From positions 1 through 41,047 of the forward strand of contig JAFUAE010000087.1 of the NCBI GenBank assembly GCA_017460845.1: 41,047 nt of DNA. Reading direction: 5' to 3'. The notes below the pieces were generated by a model. That model made no database searches and was not told the DNA's origin. It was given only the letters and a program-made list of their open reading frames with translations. Positions 1 to 8,372 of the stretch are shown in pieces; position 1 is the first letter of the stretch, and each line of letters starts with the position of its first letter. Source of the DNA: Lachnospiraceae bacterium (GTDB lineage Bacteria; Bacillota; Clostridia; Lachnospirales; Lachnospiraceae). The translations under genes and the position numbers were made by a program.

Positions 1-927
1 ATAATACCAGATATGGGAGTTCGTCCGGCTCTGGATCCACTGATTTGCCAGCATGTCGCCTTCCGGCCCCAGATAGTACCAGGCGTCTGTCTGGATCCAC
101 TGGTTTGCACACATATTTCCGGCGCCGTCAAAGTAATACCATTTGCCGTTGATATATTCCCAGCAGCTGACTGCATAGCTGCCGTTGGGGCGGAGATATT
201 TCCAGGCTCCGCTCAGGTTCTGCCAGCCGGTATTTGCTCCGGGACCGGCTGTGGTCGCCGGGGAGCCGCCCGGTCCTGCCGCATAGCTTACGGCGCCTGC
301 GGAACTGCCCGAGCTGCCCGAATTTTTGCTGCGGATGTTCTCCAGCATGTAGGCGTCAACATAGATGTCGTCGGAATTGGTCTCATCCGTATGGCCGCCG
401 CTCCATTTTGCCTTAACCTCAAAGTAATAATTTCCGGTCCTGTTTGCATTTGCAATTGTACTCGTGAAATCATAGCTTTTCTTGCCGCTGGAGGTCTTGG
501 TCGCCACCTTGTATCCGTCTCTGTACAGGGTAAGGGTATAGCTGGCATTGGACTGATAGTCTGCCTCCCAGTGCGCAATGAAGGTATTGGCATTTCCGCC
601 CCAGTAGGCTTCATAGATGGCCGCATCCGCGTATTTGCTGCTGGAGGAGCTGCCCGATGAAGAGGAGCTTGACGGCCAGTAGTAAGCATTTTTGAATTCC
701 GACTCGGTCATCTCCGCATATTCCTCCTCCACAAGCTGACCAGAGCGGTCATATATGGAGAGCGAACTGCCTCTGGCATTATACTCGATCCGGCTTCCGT
801 CGTCATAATAAACGATGCCGCCGTTTCCGCTGCTGACATATCTATCTGCAAATGCGGCCTGACCCATGAGGATCATCAGGACCATGACCGCAGAGCAGAG
901 TATCATCATCTTCCTCTTTGTTTTCAT
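1..927 (-). CDS. Secreted cell-wall-binding repeat protein (3' end outside window)
   Basis: The reading frame runs from an ATG at 927 off the left edge, giving 309 residues with no stop, so the gene is partial. An AAGGAG ribosome site lies about 10 bases upstream. Residues 1 to about 28 form a signal peptide: basic MKTKRK, then a hydrophobic core, then a cleavage-like AFA. A Ser-rich linker follows, then a domain of about 100 residues with a beta-sandwich look (YTLTLYRDGYKVATK, YYFEVKAKW). From about residue 250 there are aromatic Gly/Trp repeats (GWQNLSGAWKYLRPNGSYA, INGKWYYFDGAGNM, TDAWYYLGPEGDMLANQWIQ), typical of choline-binding or glucan-binding cell-wall repeats. The product is probably exported and held non-covalently on the wall. 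Its enzymatic role, if any, lies in the missing part or does not exist. The mRNA leader carries tandem repeats. Confidence 0.85.
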   Translation of the reverse strand, partial: MKTKRKMMILCSAVMVLMILMGQAAFADRYVSSGNGGIVYYDDGSRIEYNARGSSLSIYDRSGQLVEEEYAEMTESEFKNAYYWPSSSSSSGSSSSSKYADAAIYEAYWGGNANTFIAHWEADYQSNASYTLTLYRDGYKVATKTSSGKKSYDFTSTIANANRTGNYYFEVKAKWSGGHTDETNSDDIYVDAYMLENIRSKNSGSSGSSAGAVSYAAGPGGSPATTAGPGANTGWQNLSGAWKYLRPNGSYAVSCWEYINGKWYYFDGAGNMCANQWIQTDAWYYLGPEGDMLANQWIQSRTNSHIWYY

Positions 928-942
928 CGTTTTCAGGCTCCT

Positions 943-1028
943 TTCCATATTTCTTCCCGGTTTCCTTCCATATTTCTTCCCGGTTTCTTTTCCGGTTTCT
1001 TTTCCGGTTTCTTTTCCGGTTTCTTTCC
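943..1028. repeat. Compound tandem repeat in the leader of the secreted protein gene
   Basis: Two copies of a 22-bp unit (TTCCATATTTCTTCCCGGTTTC) start at 943 and 966. They are followed by four 12-bp units beginning CGGTTTCTTTTC at 981, 993, 1005 and 1017, the last slightly degenerate. Read as mRNA from the minus strand this is a purine-only tract rich in GGAA and GGAAAAG, and the gene's real ribosome site (GGAAAGGAGCC) looks like a diverged unit. Copy number could change by slippage. Confidence 0.85.
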
Positions 1029-1047
1029 AGGCTTCTTTCCCGCAATC

Positions 1048-1053
1048 ATTATA
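1048..1053 (-). promoter_or_regulatory. Probable -10 box of the secreted repeat protein gene
   Basis: A perfect TATAAT on the minus strand lies about 120 bases above the start at 927. No good -35 box is visible 16-18 bases further up, so it may depend on an activator or an alternative sigma factor. Transcription from here would make a leader formed almost wholly of the purine repeat tract. Confidence 0.4.
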
Positions 1054-1261
1054 CCGCTTTTTTATTCCGCAGGCATTCCCCCGGCGAAAGTCTGTTGTTT
1101 AATTCTGTTGTTTAATTTGCTTAGTTTTAAAACATTTAAATATCTGTTCAGGAGCATTTTAAGCAATATACTCGAAATATATATAATACATCACTCGAAT
1201 TTCACAAAACAAAATATTAGAAAAATTTAAAATAAAACTTTCGAAAAAGCATAAATGGTAT

Positions 1262-1305
1262 TTGCTGTACAGCATTTCTTCTGGTACAATCAAGATGTCA
1301 GGAGG
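1262..1305 (+). promoter_or_regulatory. Candidate promoter and ribosome site of the DUF4143 ATPase
   Basis: TTGCTG (1262-1267) and TACAAT (1285-1290) are 17 bases apart. A strong AGGAGG at 1300-1305 sits 5 bases before the ATG at 1311. The start of transcription would fall only a few bases before the ribosome site, so the promoter call is weaker than the ribosome-site call. The rest of the 928-1310 gap is very AT-rich, with only the leader repeat and -10 box noted separately. Confidence 0.45.
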
Positions 1306-1310
1306 TAATT

Positions 1311-2618
1311 ATGTATTATATCAGACGTATTGTTGATGATGTACTCGATAAAAAAGCGGATGCTTTTAACGCAATTAACATTGTCGGTCCTAAAGGCTGC
1401 GGAAAGACTCGAACTGCTAAAGAACGCAGCAAAACCATTATCGAATTTCAGGATGAGGCTAAGAGAGATGGTTATATTGCAGTTGCTGAAACAGCGCCAG
1501 CTCTTTTTCTCAGTAATCCAAAACCAATTTTGTTCGACGAATGGCAGGATGCACCTAAAATATGGGGAATGATCAGAAAATATTGTGATGATCATCCGTC
1601 GGCTGTCGGGGAATACTACCTTACCGGTTCGACCAGTAAAAAAGTATCTGTCCCTCATAGCGGAACCGGCAGAATTTCGGAATTAGTCATGTATCCAATG
1701 ACGCTATGGGAAATGGGGGAATCAACCGGCTCAGTTTCGCTCTCCCGTATTTTAGAAGATGACACTTATTCTGTTGATGGTTGTTCCGGAAATATTTCCC
1801 TGGAGCAATTATTCTTTTCAGCATGCAGGGGCGGATGGCCAAGATGCCTTGCTCTCAAGAAAGATACAGCAAAACTGGAAATCGCAAAGGACTATTTTTA
1901 TCAAATCTGTCATAAAGACAGCTCCGCAATTGATGGAGTCAGACGAAATCCGGAATGGATGAGAACTCTCCTCTGGTCCTATGCCAGGAATATGGCAACA
2001 ACTGCAAAAAAAACAAGTATTTATGCTGATGTAAAAGCAACTCATCCGGTTACAGACATTACGCTCTCTTCTTACATTCAAGTGCTGGAGGAACTATTCG
2101 TAATCAGGGATATTGACGCATGGACACCGCAGATCCGCTCTAAGACCGCGATCCGTTCCGCCAAAAAACATATTTTTTCGGATCCCTCTATTGGTCTGGC
2201 CGCCTTGGGACTTGACCCCTCATATTTCTACAATGACCTGGACCTCTTTGGTCATGTTTTTGAAAATATGGTTCTGCGGGATCTTATTGTATTCGCTCAG
2301 GCTCATAATGCGCGTATCATGCACTATACCGATGATATGGGTCTTGAGGCTGATGCTGTATATCAGGCAGCGGATGGACGGTATGCACTCATTGAAATCA
2401 AACTGGGCACAAATAAAATCCCGGCCGCAGAGCAAAGTCTGTTAAAATTCAATGAGCTAATTAAGAAGCATAACGAGAAAGCGATGTCAAATTCCGTCCA
2501 TCCCCGGGCTGTCTTCCGGGAGCCATCCGCTTTAATCATAATATGTGCAACTGCACCGATCTCCTATACAACACAGAATGGAGTTAAAGTAATACCATTC
2601 GGTTGTTTAAAAGATTGA
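1311..2618 (+). CDS. AAA ATPase of the AAA_14/DUF4143 type
   Basis: The 435-residue protein has an N-terminal P-loop domain with Walker A GPKGCGKT near residues 26-33 and a Walker B-like strand ILFDEWQ near residue 73. A sensor-like YYLTGST follows, then the C-terminal DUF4143 part. The C-terminus holds GLEADAV followed by ALIEIKLG, the E...D...ExK pattern of a PD-(D/E)XK-like nuclease fold seen in this family. Members are common, often lone genes, and of unsettled function. The start is fixed by a strong AGGAGG. It is one of only two intact plus-strand genes and is visibly more AT-rich than the housekeeping genes nearby, which suggests horizontal acquisition. Its 3' end overlaps the convergent neighbour by 12 bases. 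No antitoxin-like or restriction partner is visible. Confidence 0.9.
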   Translation: MYYIRRIVDDVLDKKADAFNAINIVGPKGCGKTRTAKERSKTIIEFQDEAKRDGYIAVAETAPALFLSNPKPILFDEWQDAPKIWGMIRKYCDDHPSAVGEYYLTGSTSKKVSVPHSGTGRISELVMYPMTLWEMGESTGSVSLSRILEDDTYSVDGCSGNISLEQLFFSACRGGWPRCLALKKDTAKLEIAKDYFYQICHKDSSAIDGVRRNPEWMRTLLWSYARNMATTAKKTSIYADVKATHPVTDITLSSYIQVLEELFVIRDIDAWTPQIRSKTAIRSAKKHIFSDPSIGLAALGLDPSYFYNDLDLFGHVFENMVLRDLIVFAQAHNARIMHYTDDMGLEADAVYQAADGRYALIEIKLGTNKIPAAEQSLLKFNELIKKHNEKAMSNSVHPRAVFREPSALIIICATAPISYTTQNGVKVIPFGCLKD

Positions 2619-3878
2619 TCTATTAATTTTCTGCATATTCTTTTCATGGCGGTCCATAAACCACTCTTCCAGAGCATTCAGATTTTCATCTGAGTGTTCT
2701 ATTTCTCTGGCATAACGGTAAACTGCTTCCGTCAGGCCTCCCGGAAAATGATTTGCAGCCCCGATCCTGAATATCCAGTATGTGCTGCAGACCGCCAGCA
2801 TGGCTTTGGAATAGATCCACCCGTCATAGACAGCCCCGCAAAAGTAAGTGTAGATCCAGAACATGAGCAGCTGCTCCGCCCTGATCTCATCCTCCGGATC
2901 CATTGTCCCGTCACAGGAAGATGCCGGAGCCTTCTGCTCCTCTGCCTTCCACTCCCTCCAGGTCCGGTCAAGCACATCCGGCCAGTCCTTTTTCAGAAAT
3001 TCCAGGTCAAACAGTTTGGAGAACAGATTCCTGTCAAAGGGATCCGCGCCCGCCGGCACCGGCTTTTCCGGAATCGAACTATCCCGACTGCTCATCGGCA
3101 CCGGTTTTTCCGGAATCGAACTATCCCGACTGCTCATCGGCACCGGTTTTTCCGGAATCCCGCTTTCAACGGAATCAAGGTCTTCGCCGCTGCCGTAGAT
3201 CAGCTCATCCAGCTCGTACATTTTGCCCTCATCCAGGCAGTCCTGCATTGCAGCTGCAAATGCTTCGATCCGCAGCGCTTTCTCCCGAAAGCTTAAGCTC
3301 CGGTCCTGCACGGTATGGAAAATCCTTCTGCGTGCATCCGTAAGCTGTGAATACAGCAGAAAGTCAAAATCTTCGTATTCCTCCGGATCGTCTGTCTCTT
3401 CTGTCTCCCACTCGATGAATGTGAGCGGTGCTTTCCGTTCCAGCAGCATCCGTGCCGCCTCCGGACATGACAGCGACAGGGAATACTCCCTGACATCCTC
3501 AAATTCTTCCATATGGCGCGGATAAATGCGGCAGGTATCGCAGAGCGCGTCTTCTCCGAGCGCACGCTGAATGCTGCAGAGTCCGTCCGGATCCAGCATG
3601 AGACAGTGTCCCTGCCCGTCCTGGCGGAAATACTCATTTTCCCAGTCCACACCGTGCAGAAGGCGCCGCCCCAGGGCGCATATATCTTTGGCCCCGGCAG
3701 CCTGGTCTGCCAATGCTTCAGCTTCAGCCTCAGCTTCAGCTTCGGCGGCCAGCCCGGAATAGCGCTTCCGGCTCTCCCCGTCGATCATGATCTGCCATCC
3801 GCCGCTGCAGCAGCTCTCCGGGCACGCGCCCGCCGAACATATGAAGTTGTCGTAGTGATCGCTTTTTGTATTTAACAC
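2607..3878 (-). CDS. FliB-like (flagellin lysine-N-methylase family) cysteine-cluster protein
   Basis: The 423-residue protein opens with the family signature: CSAGACPESCCSGGWQIMID at about residues 14-33. Further cysteines (CSIQ near 100, CDTCRIYPRHM near 120) could complete a metal or Fe-S site, as in FliB/YkgJ-type proteins. FliB methylates flagellin lysines in enterobacteria; in Clostridia many homologues occur away from flagellar genes, so the substrate here is unknown. The start is a GTG at 3878 with AGGAAAA about 8 bases upstream. Two low-complexity stretches are inserted: an Ala-Glu run near residues 45-55 and a 14-residue repeat (SIPEKPVPMSSRDS) near residues 240-275. The gene stands alone between convergent neighbours. 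Confidence 0.8.
   Translation of the reverse strand: MLNTKSDHYDNFICSAGACPESCCSGGWQIMIDGESRKRYSGLAAEAEAEAEAEALADQAAGAKDICALGRRLLHGVDWENEYFRQDGQGHCLMLDPDGLCSIQRALGEDALCDTCRIYPRHMEEFEDVREYSLSLSCPEAARMLLERKAPLTFIEWETEETDDPEEYEDFDFLLYSQLTDARRRIFHTVQDRSLSFREKALRIEAFAAAMQDCLDEGKMYELDELIYGSGEDLDSVESGIPEKPVPMSSRDSSIPEKPVPMSSRDSSIPEKPVPAGADPFDRNLFSKLFDLEFLKKDWPDVLDRTWREWKAEEQKAPASSCDGTMDPEDEIRAEQLLMFWIYTYFCGAVYDGWIYSKAMLAVCSTYWIFRIGAANHFPGGLTEAVYRYAREIEHSDENLNALEEWFMDRHEKNMQKINRSIF
3055..3160. repeat. 2.5 copies of a 42-bp in-frame tandem duplication
   Basis: Units start at 3055, 3097 and 3139 (partial). They are nearly identical, differing by one C/T, so the duplication is recent. It adds a 14-residue Ser/Pro-rich segment per copy to the FliB-like protein without breaking the frame. 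Confidence 0.9.
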
Positions 3879-3908
3879 AGATATTTTCCTATTCGTACAC
3901 TTTTACGA

Positions 3909-3953
3909 GAAAAATGACCCTTTCCCGTCTCTTTCGGTAATCAGGTCATTTTC
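3909..3953 (-). terminator. Intrinsic terminator after ftsH (possibly bidirectional)
   Basis: The arms GAAAAATGACC (3909-3919) and GGTCATTTTC (3944-3953) pair across a loop of about 24 bases. In the ftsH direction the stem ends in a run of T. It closes the hup-to-ftsH transcript 46 bases past the ftsH stop. Confidence 0.7.
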
Positions 3954-3998
3954 TTCTGATAATCCACTTATGAAATATCACACTCTGGCGCAGGCACA

Positions 3999-5786
3999 TC
4001 AGAACAGCGCCGCAAATTCCTCGCCGGTGATTTTCTCCTTCTCGAGAAGCAGCTCACAGCTCTTCTCCAGTACGTTGCGGTGTGACATAATCATGCTCTT
4101 TGCCGCAGTATAGCATTCCTCCACCAGCGCGCGGATCTCCGAATCGATCAGGCTGAGCAGCTCGTCGCTGTAGGTCTTATTGTGCGCAATGTCGTAACCG
4201 AGGAACACATCATCGCCGTTTTCGTCGCAGTTGATCATGCCGATCTTGTCGCTCATGCCGTACTGCATCACCATAGCCCTGGCGATCTTGGTCACCTGCT
4301 TGATATCCTGGGATGCGCCCGTGGTGATATCCTCGCAGATCAGCTCTTCCGCAATGCGGCCGCCCATTGCAGCCATCATCATGTGCTTGAGCTGCGTCCT
4401 GGTGATAAAGCTGTTATCCTTGTCCGGAAGCGGCATCGTGTAGCCGGCGGCGCCTTCCCCGGTCGGGATGATGCTGATCATATGCACAGGTCCCACATCC
4501 TCGAGCAGGTGGAACAGAATTGCATGTCCTGTTTCATGATATGCCGTGATCTTCTTGTCCCTCTCGGAAATCACCTTGGATTTCTTCTCCGTGCCGATGC
4601 CGGTCTTGATAAACGCATCGTTGATATCGGACTGGTTGATCACACTCTTCTTGTCCATGACCGCCTTGATCGCGGCCTCATTCATCAGGTTCTCCAGATC
4701 CGCGCCCGTATAGCCCGCCGTAGTCTGCGCCACGCGCTTCAGGTCCACATCGGCAGCGAGATGCTTATTCTTGCTGTGCAGCTTGAGAATGGACTCTCTG
4801 GCTGCCACATCCGGCTTGCTGACCACGATCTTGCGGTCAAAGCGGCCCGGCCTCATGATGGCCGGATCCAGGATATCCACGCGGTTGGTCGCCGCCATGA
4901 CAATGATGCCCTGATTCTGTGCAAAGCCGTCCATCTCCACGAGCATCTGGTTGAGCGTCTGCTCGCGCTCGTCATGGGAACCGCCGAGACCGGTGCCCCT
5001 GCGCCTTGCAACCGCATCGATCTCATCGATGAAAATGATGCACGGGCTGTTGCGCTTGGCCTCGTCAAACATATCCCTTACACGCGCCGCACCGACGCCG
5101 ACGTACATTTCCACAAAATCAGAACCGGAAATGCTGAAGAACGGCACATTTGCCTCACCTGCAACCGCCTTGGCAAGCAGGGTCTTTCCGGTACCCGGCG
5201 CGCCGACCAGTATGATGCCCTTCGGGATCCTCGCGCCCATCTCGATAAAGGTCTTCGGATTCTTCAGAAACTCAACGATTTCCCGCAGCTCCTCTTTCTC
5301 TTCCACCATGCCGGCAACATTTTCCATGTTAAGATCGGTCCGGACCGCCAGCTTCGCGCGGCTCTTGCCGAAATTCATCATCTGGCCCTGGCCGCGGCCT
5401 CCGGTCATCACTCGGAGGATCACCATAAACATGACCAGCATCACGATATACGGAATAAAATCGTTCAGCCGGTAGCCGGAGTCAAGCTGCACGGTATAGT
5501 CGATCCCTGCCTCCTCCAGCTTTGCCGCAGTCCTGTCAATGTCCGTCAGCGTCGAGCTGTAGACGGAGCCGTTCCGGCTGTGAATGGTGACGGAGCCCGT
5601 ATTGTTGTCCCTGGATGAATTGATCACAACCTCCTCGATCTTTTCAGGGCTCTGCAGCATCTGCTCGAGTCCCTGTGCGCTCAGACGGTTCGTGTTATTC
5701 CGGGATGAAAAGATCAGGCTGCCGTAAATAATGACTATGATCAGCAGCGCGATCCATGGAAATCTGAATGTTTTCTGATTATTCAT
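3999..5786 (-). CDS. ftsH: ATP-dependent zinc metalloprotease FtsH
   Basis: This membrane-anchored AAA+ protease degrades unassembled membrane proteins and regulators. Of 595 residues, segments at about 11-27 and 110-127 are membrane helices flanking a short extracytoplasmic domain. The AAA+ module has Walker A GAPGTGKT (195-202), Walker B IFIDEID (251-257) and the second region of homology with MRPGRFDRK (311-319). The zinc site is HETGH (417-421), with the third ligand likely the Asp of GASQDIKQ. It is slightly shorter than usual, with a short C-terminal tail. The ATG at 5786 has AGGA about 9 bases upstream. It is last in the hup-rqcP-divIC-tilS-hpt-ftsH operon, the order known from Bacillus and Clostridia. 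Confidence 0.98.
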   Translation of the reverse strand: MNNQKTFRFPWIALLIIVIIYGSLIFSSRNNTNRLSAQGLEQMLQSPEKIEEVVINSSRDNNTGSVTIHSRNGSVYSSTLTDIDRTAAKLEEAGIDYTVQLDSGYRLNDFIPYIVMLVMFMVILRVMTGGRGQGQMMNFGKSRAKLAVRTDLNMENVAGMVEEKEELREIVEFLKNPKTFIEMGARIPKGIILVGAPGTGKTLLAKAVAGEANVPFFSISGSDFVEMYVGVGAARVRDMFDEAKRNSPCIIFIDEIDAVARRRGTGLGGSHDEREQTLNQMLVEMDGFAQNQGIIVMAATNRVDILDPAIMRPGRFDRKIVVSKPDVAARESILKLHSKNKHLAADVDLKRVAQTTAGYTGADLENLMNEAAIKAVMDKKSVINQSDINDAFIKTGIGTEKKSKVISERDKKITAYHETGHAILFHLLEDVGPVHMISIIPTGEGAAGYTMPLPDKDNSFITRTQLKHMMMAAMGGRIAEELICEDITTGASQDIKQVTKIARAMVMQYGMSDKIGMINCDENGDDVFLGYDIAHNKTYSDELLSLIDSEIRALVEECYTAAKSMIMSHRNVLEKSCELLLEKEKITGEEFAALF

Positions 5787-5872
5787 ATTAATGGTTCCTG
5801 TTTATGAATGTGGTCGCATGGCAGTCCGGCTGCATTGCAGCGAACCGCAGGCATCGAAAGCCGCCTGAAGGC

Positions 5873-6424
5873 TCAAGCCTCCGGTAGCTCTTCAATCACG
5901 CCGATATAGGGCAGATTGCGGTATTTCTCGTCGAGATCAAGTCCGTATCCCACGATAAACTGATCCGGCACGCCGAAGCCGCAGTAATCGATCTTGACTT
6001 CCCTGATTCTGCGGTCCGGTTTGTTGAGCATCGCCGCAAGCTCAAGAGATGCAGGATTTCTGCCCTTCAAAAGCTCCAGCAGATAAGAAAGCGTATTGCC
6101 CGTATCAATGATATCCTCAACTACGACCACATGTCTGCCTTCAATAGAGTCATCAAGATCCTTCGTGATCTTGACAACGCCGCTTGATACAGTCCCGGAG
6201 CCATAGCTCGAGACTGACATGAAGCCGACTGTGACCGGGATCGTCATATATTTGGACAGCTGTGTCATAAAGTAAGCGCCGCCCTTTAAAATGCAAATCA
6301 GATGAACTACCTGACCCTGATGATTTGCACTGATCTCCTCCGCCATTTCTTTGATCCGCTGCTCAAGTCTTTCCTGCGAGATCAGTTCCGTGATCCTATA
6401 GTTCTTTTCCTGATTTTCCGCCAT
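5873..6424 (-). CDS. hpt: Hypoxanthine(-guanine) phosphoribosyltransferase
   Basis: The enzyme salvages hypoxanthine and guanine with PRPP to give IMP and GMP. The 183-residue protein shows the PRPP-binding motif VVVVEDIIDTGNTL and the family stretches LKGGAYFM and SYGSGTVSSG. I place the start at the ATG at 6424, because GGAGG lies 6 bases upstream and the N-terminus (MAENQEKNYRI) then fits the family. The frame stays open to 6487, but that part overlaps tilS and has no ribosome site. The tilS stop is only 17 bases upstream, so the two are cotranscribed as in Bacillus. Confidence 0.96.
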   Translation of the reverse strand: MAENQEKNYRITELISQERLEQRIKEMAEEISANHQGQVVHLICILKGGAYFMTQLSKYMTIPVTVGFMSVSSYGSGTVSSGVVKITKDLDDSIEGRHVVVVEDIIDTGNTLSYLLELLKGRNPASLELAAMLNKPDRRIREVKIDYCGFGVPDQFIVGYGLDLDEKYRNLPYIGVIEELPEA

Positions 6425-6441
6425 GTCTGTCCTCCATAAAT

Positions 6442-7482
6442 TTATTTTTTGCTCAGCACCGTCTCCCGGTACTGATTGTCTGCACAAACGCCCCCCGGAA
6501 GATCGAGGTGCGTCCCCTTCGGCTTAAAAAGCGCCGCATCGATCTCACTGAAATGCTGCCGCCCCCAATCCTTGAGCGGTACCCCGAGGCGCCTTAACGC
6601 TTCGATTATAACATACCTTCGGAATATCTGTGCTTTTTCTTTCAGAAGAGTCTGGCGCAGGCTGATCCGGCGCACATCCCCCTGCTGCTCTGCAGGATCT
6701 CCCGCCTCAAGAAATGCCGCCGCCTCTGCAGCAAGATAATCATCCGCCTCCAGGATCACTGCGCCCGCAGCCGCAAGATGTTCGGCGGCACGGTCATTGA
6801 CGCTCTGCTCCATTTCCGGAAGGATCACGTTGCGGATACGGTTGCGCGTATGGTCGTTTTCAAAATTGGTCGAATCCTCGACAAACGATATGTTCCGTTC
6901 CGCCAGATAGTCACGGATCGAGCTGCGGCTCAAGCCCAGCAGGGGCCGTATAATATTGTCCCGCTTCGGCCGCATGCCGCCGAGTCCCTTCAGTCCGCTT
7001 CCACGCAGAAGGTTCAGAAGGATCGTTTCCGCCTGGTCGTCCGCATGGTGCGCGACAGCGACCACTGCGCGCCCGGGCGTCTTTAAGTCCTGTCTGTCCG
7101 GCTCCTGCATTTCCGCTGCAAATGCTGCCGCCGCCTTCTGCAGCGCTTCATAGCGCAGCGTCCTGGCGGCCTCCTCCTCGGTCATGCCGGAGGATCCCAC
7201 AAATGCCCGGACGTTGACACTGACAGCGGAAAAGGGGACCCCGAACCGGCTGCACAGCTCCCGGCAGAATGCCTCATCCCGCACGGCTTCGTCGCCTCTC
7301 AGCTGATGATTGACATGGACCGCCTGCAGGCGGATCTTCAGAAGCTGCCTGAGATCCTTAAGCACGAGAAGCAGGCAGACGGAATCAGCTCCGCCGGACA
7401 GTCCGACGGTCACTGCATTCCCTCTGCGGATCAGATCGTTTTCCCGTATGAATTTGAGCACCTGGTTCTGAAGTTTATCCAT
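6442..7482 (-). CDS. tilS: tRNA(Ile)-lysidine synthase TilS
   Basis: TilS ligates lysine to C34 of the AUA-reading tRNA(Ile), changing its codon and aminoacyl identity. The PP-loop motif GLSGGADS lies near residue 28, with the family motifs VNHQLRGDEA and AHHADDQAETILLNLLRGSG following. From the ATG at 7482 the protein has 346 residues, shorter than Bacillus or E. coli TilS, so the C-terminal substrate domain looks reduced. The ribosome site is weak (GGAAGAG, about 13 bases away) and falls at the edge of a 190-bp palindromic element that directly precedes the gene. The frame is open to 7545, but the extra residues come from that element. Confidence 0.95.
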   Translation of the reverse strand: MDKLQNQVLKFIRENDLIRRGNAVTVGLSGGADSVCLLLVLKDLRQLLKIRLQAVHVNHQLRGDEAVRDEAFCRELCSRFGVPFSAVSVNVRAFVGSSGMTEEEAARTLRYEALQKAAAAFAAEMQEPDRQDLKTPGRAVVAVAHHADDQAETILLNLLRGSGLKGLGGMRPKRDNIIRPLLGLSRSSIRDYLAERNISFVEDSTNFENDHTRNRIRNVILPEMEQSVNDRAAEHLAAAGAVILEADDYLAAEAAAFLEAGDPAEQQGDVRRISLRQTLLKEKAQIFRRYVIIEALRRLGVPLKDWGRQHFSEIDAALFKPKGTHLDLPGGVCADNQYRETVLSKK

Positions 7483-7500
7483 GTTATTGTCTGCTGCTCT

Positions 7501-7690
7501 TCCGGCCGGAGTCCCCTGCCCCTGGCGAACTGCCGAGCCGTACAAAACGCGCTTCCAGCGGTCTTCCGGCTTGTCTATCCTCGAAAAATGCTAAGCACGC
7601 ATTTTTCTACGGCTATCCTGCGCCAAAATCCCGGGAAGCGCAGTTTTATCCGTCTATGGCATTCGCCAGGGGCAGGGGACTCCGGCCGGA
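7501..7690. repeat. 190-bp nested palindromic element between divIC and tilS
   Basis: The outer arms are a perfect 29-base inverted repeat (7501-7529 and 7662-7690, beginning TCCGGCCGGAGTCCCCTG). Inside, AAAACGCGCTTCC (7544-7556) faces a near-complement at 7634-7647. The tip is GAAAAATGC (7583-7591) and GCATTTTTC (7599-7607) around a 7-base loop. No frame in it resembles a known protein. Both RNA and DNA could fold into one long hairpin. It resembles a miniature inverted-repeat or REP-like element, and its left end supplies the tilS leader. Confidence 0.85.
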
Positions 7691-7772
7691 CCAGGCATAC
7701 CGCAGGGAAAGCAACAGCCCGGAGATCCGTCTGGATTTCCGGGCCGTGTTATGCAGCATCTGGTCTGAACGA

Positions 7773-8084
7773 TCAATCTTCCCTGGCTTTGATCAGCACT
7801 TCATCCGGGTTCAGAAGACCTAATTTTTCTTTTGCGACCTCCTGAATATACTGGTTCGTCGCAACATACTTCTTGCGCTCGTTCAGAGTTTTTGTACGCA
7901 GCTCCTCTTCCTCGATCTCCCGATTCAGCGTCGCTTCCCGTTCGATATACATCTTTTCCTGGGCGCGCATGTCTTTTTCATCCATGTAAACGGAACCCGC
8001 GATCAGCCCGATCACTATCGTGATGCCGATCATTGCGAGACCGCTGTTCAGATTATTCCCCTTGCGCTTACCCTTCTTAGCCAT
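7773..8084 (-). CDS. divIC: Septum formation initiator family protein (DivIC/FtsB-like)
   Basis: The 103-residue single-pass protein has a basic cytoplasmic N-terminus (MAKKGKRKGNN), one membrane helix at about 15-34, then an extracytoplasmic coiled coil (about 40-75). It ends in the family's short tail (AKEKLGLLNPDEVLIK). DivIC/FtsB pairs with FtsL and FtsQ/DivIB in the divisome. Its position after rqcP and before tilS matches the Bacillus/Clostridium order, apart from the missing yabP, yabQ and spoIIE. The ribosome site is weak, so translation may depend on upstream genes. Confidence 0.9.
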   Translation of the reverse strand: MAKKGKRKGNNLNSGLAMIGITIVIGLIAGSVYMDEKDMRAQEKMYIEREATLNREIEEEELRTKTLNERKKYVATNQYIQEVAKEKLGLLNPDEVLIKARED

Positions 8085-8103
8085 GATTCAAACGGATGTG
8101 CAG

Positions 8104-8129
8104 CTGCCCGGAACAGCTGTTCGGGGCAG
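8104..8129. repeat. 26-bp near-perfect palindrome between rqcP and divIC
   Basis: The left half CTGCCCGGAACAG and right half CTGTTCGGGGCAG are complementary with one mismatch. It directly follows the rqcP stop, and no T run follows it in the direction of transcription, so it is not a standard terminator. It sits where yabP and yabQ would lie in spore formers. Confidence 0.6.
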
Positions 8130-8369
8130 TTACACATATTTGTACATTTCCTTTGCCTCATCCTTCTTCTGTGTTTCCTCAAGAGAAAGCACCTCGACCT
8201 CCACGGCCTTTTCGCCGAAGATGATCGAGATCCTGTCTCCGATTTTCACGTCATAGGATGCCTTCTGCGCTTTGCCGTTTACGCTAACCCGTCCGGCATT
8301 GCACGCGTCGCACGCAACCGTGCGCCTTTTGATGAGTCTGGATACCTTAAGGTATTTATCCAATCTCAT
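8130..8369 (-). CDS. rqcP: S4-domain RNA-binding protein RqcP (YabO)
   Basis: The 79-residue protein is essentially one S4 domain (MRLDKYLKVSRLIKRRTVA, then GRVSVNGKAQKASYDVKIGD). RqcP binds stalled 50S subunits with RqcH and supports alanine-tail addition in ribosome quality control. Its start lies 3 bases after the hup stop, and the ribosome site (AAGAAG) lies in the lysine-rich end of hup, so the genes are translationally coupled. The yabO position next to divIC supports the call over the related heat-shock protein Hsp15. Confidence 0.92.
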   Translation of the reverse strand: MRLDKYLKVSRLIKRRTVACDACNAGRVSVNGKAQKASYDVKIGDRISIIFGEKAVEVEVLSLEETQKKDEAKEMYKYV

Positions 8370-8372
8370 GAA

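Noticed and set aside
13-660. Plus-strand frame at the left edge
   Set aside because: The minus strand carries a signal peptide and wall-binding repeats in a frame that simply has no stop inside the window.
842-1045. Minus-strand 67-codon frame rich in Arg-Asn-Arg-Lys
   Set aside because: It is the leader repeat read in another frame; it overlaps the real start and has no ribosome site.
4182-5618. Long plus-strand open frame opposite ftsH
   Set aside because: ftsH on the minus strand has every family motif; the opposite frame has a His/Asp-rich, motif-free protein typical of an antisense shadow in GC-rich DNA.
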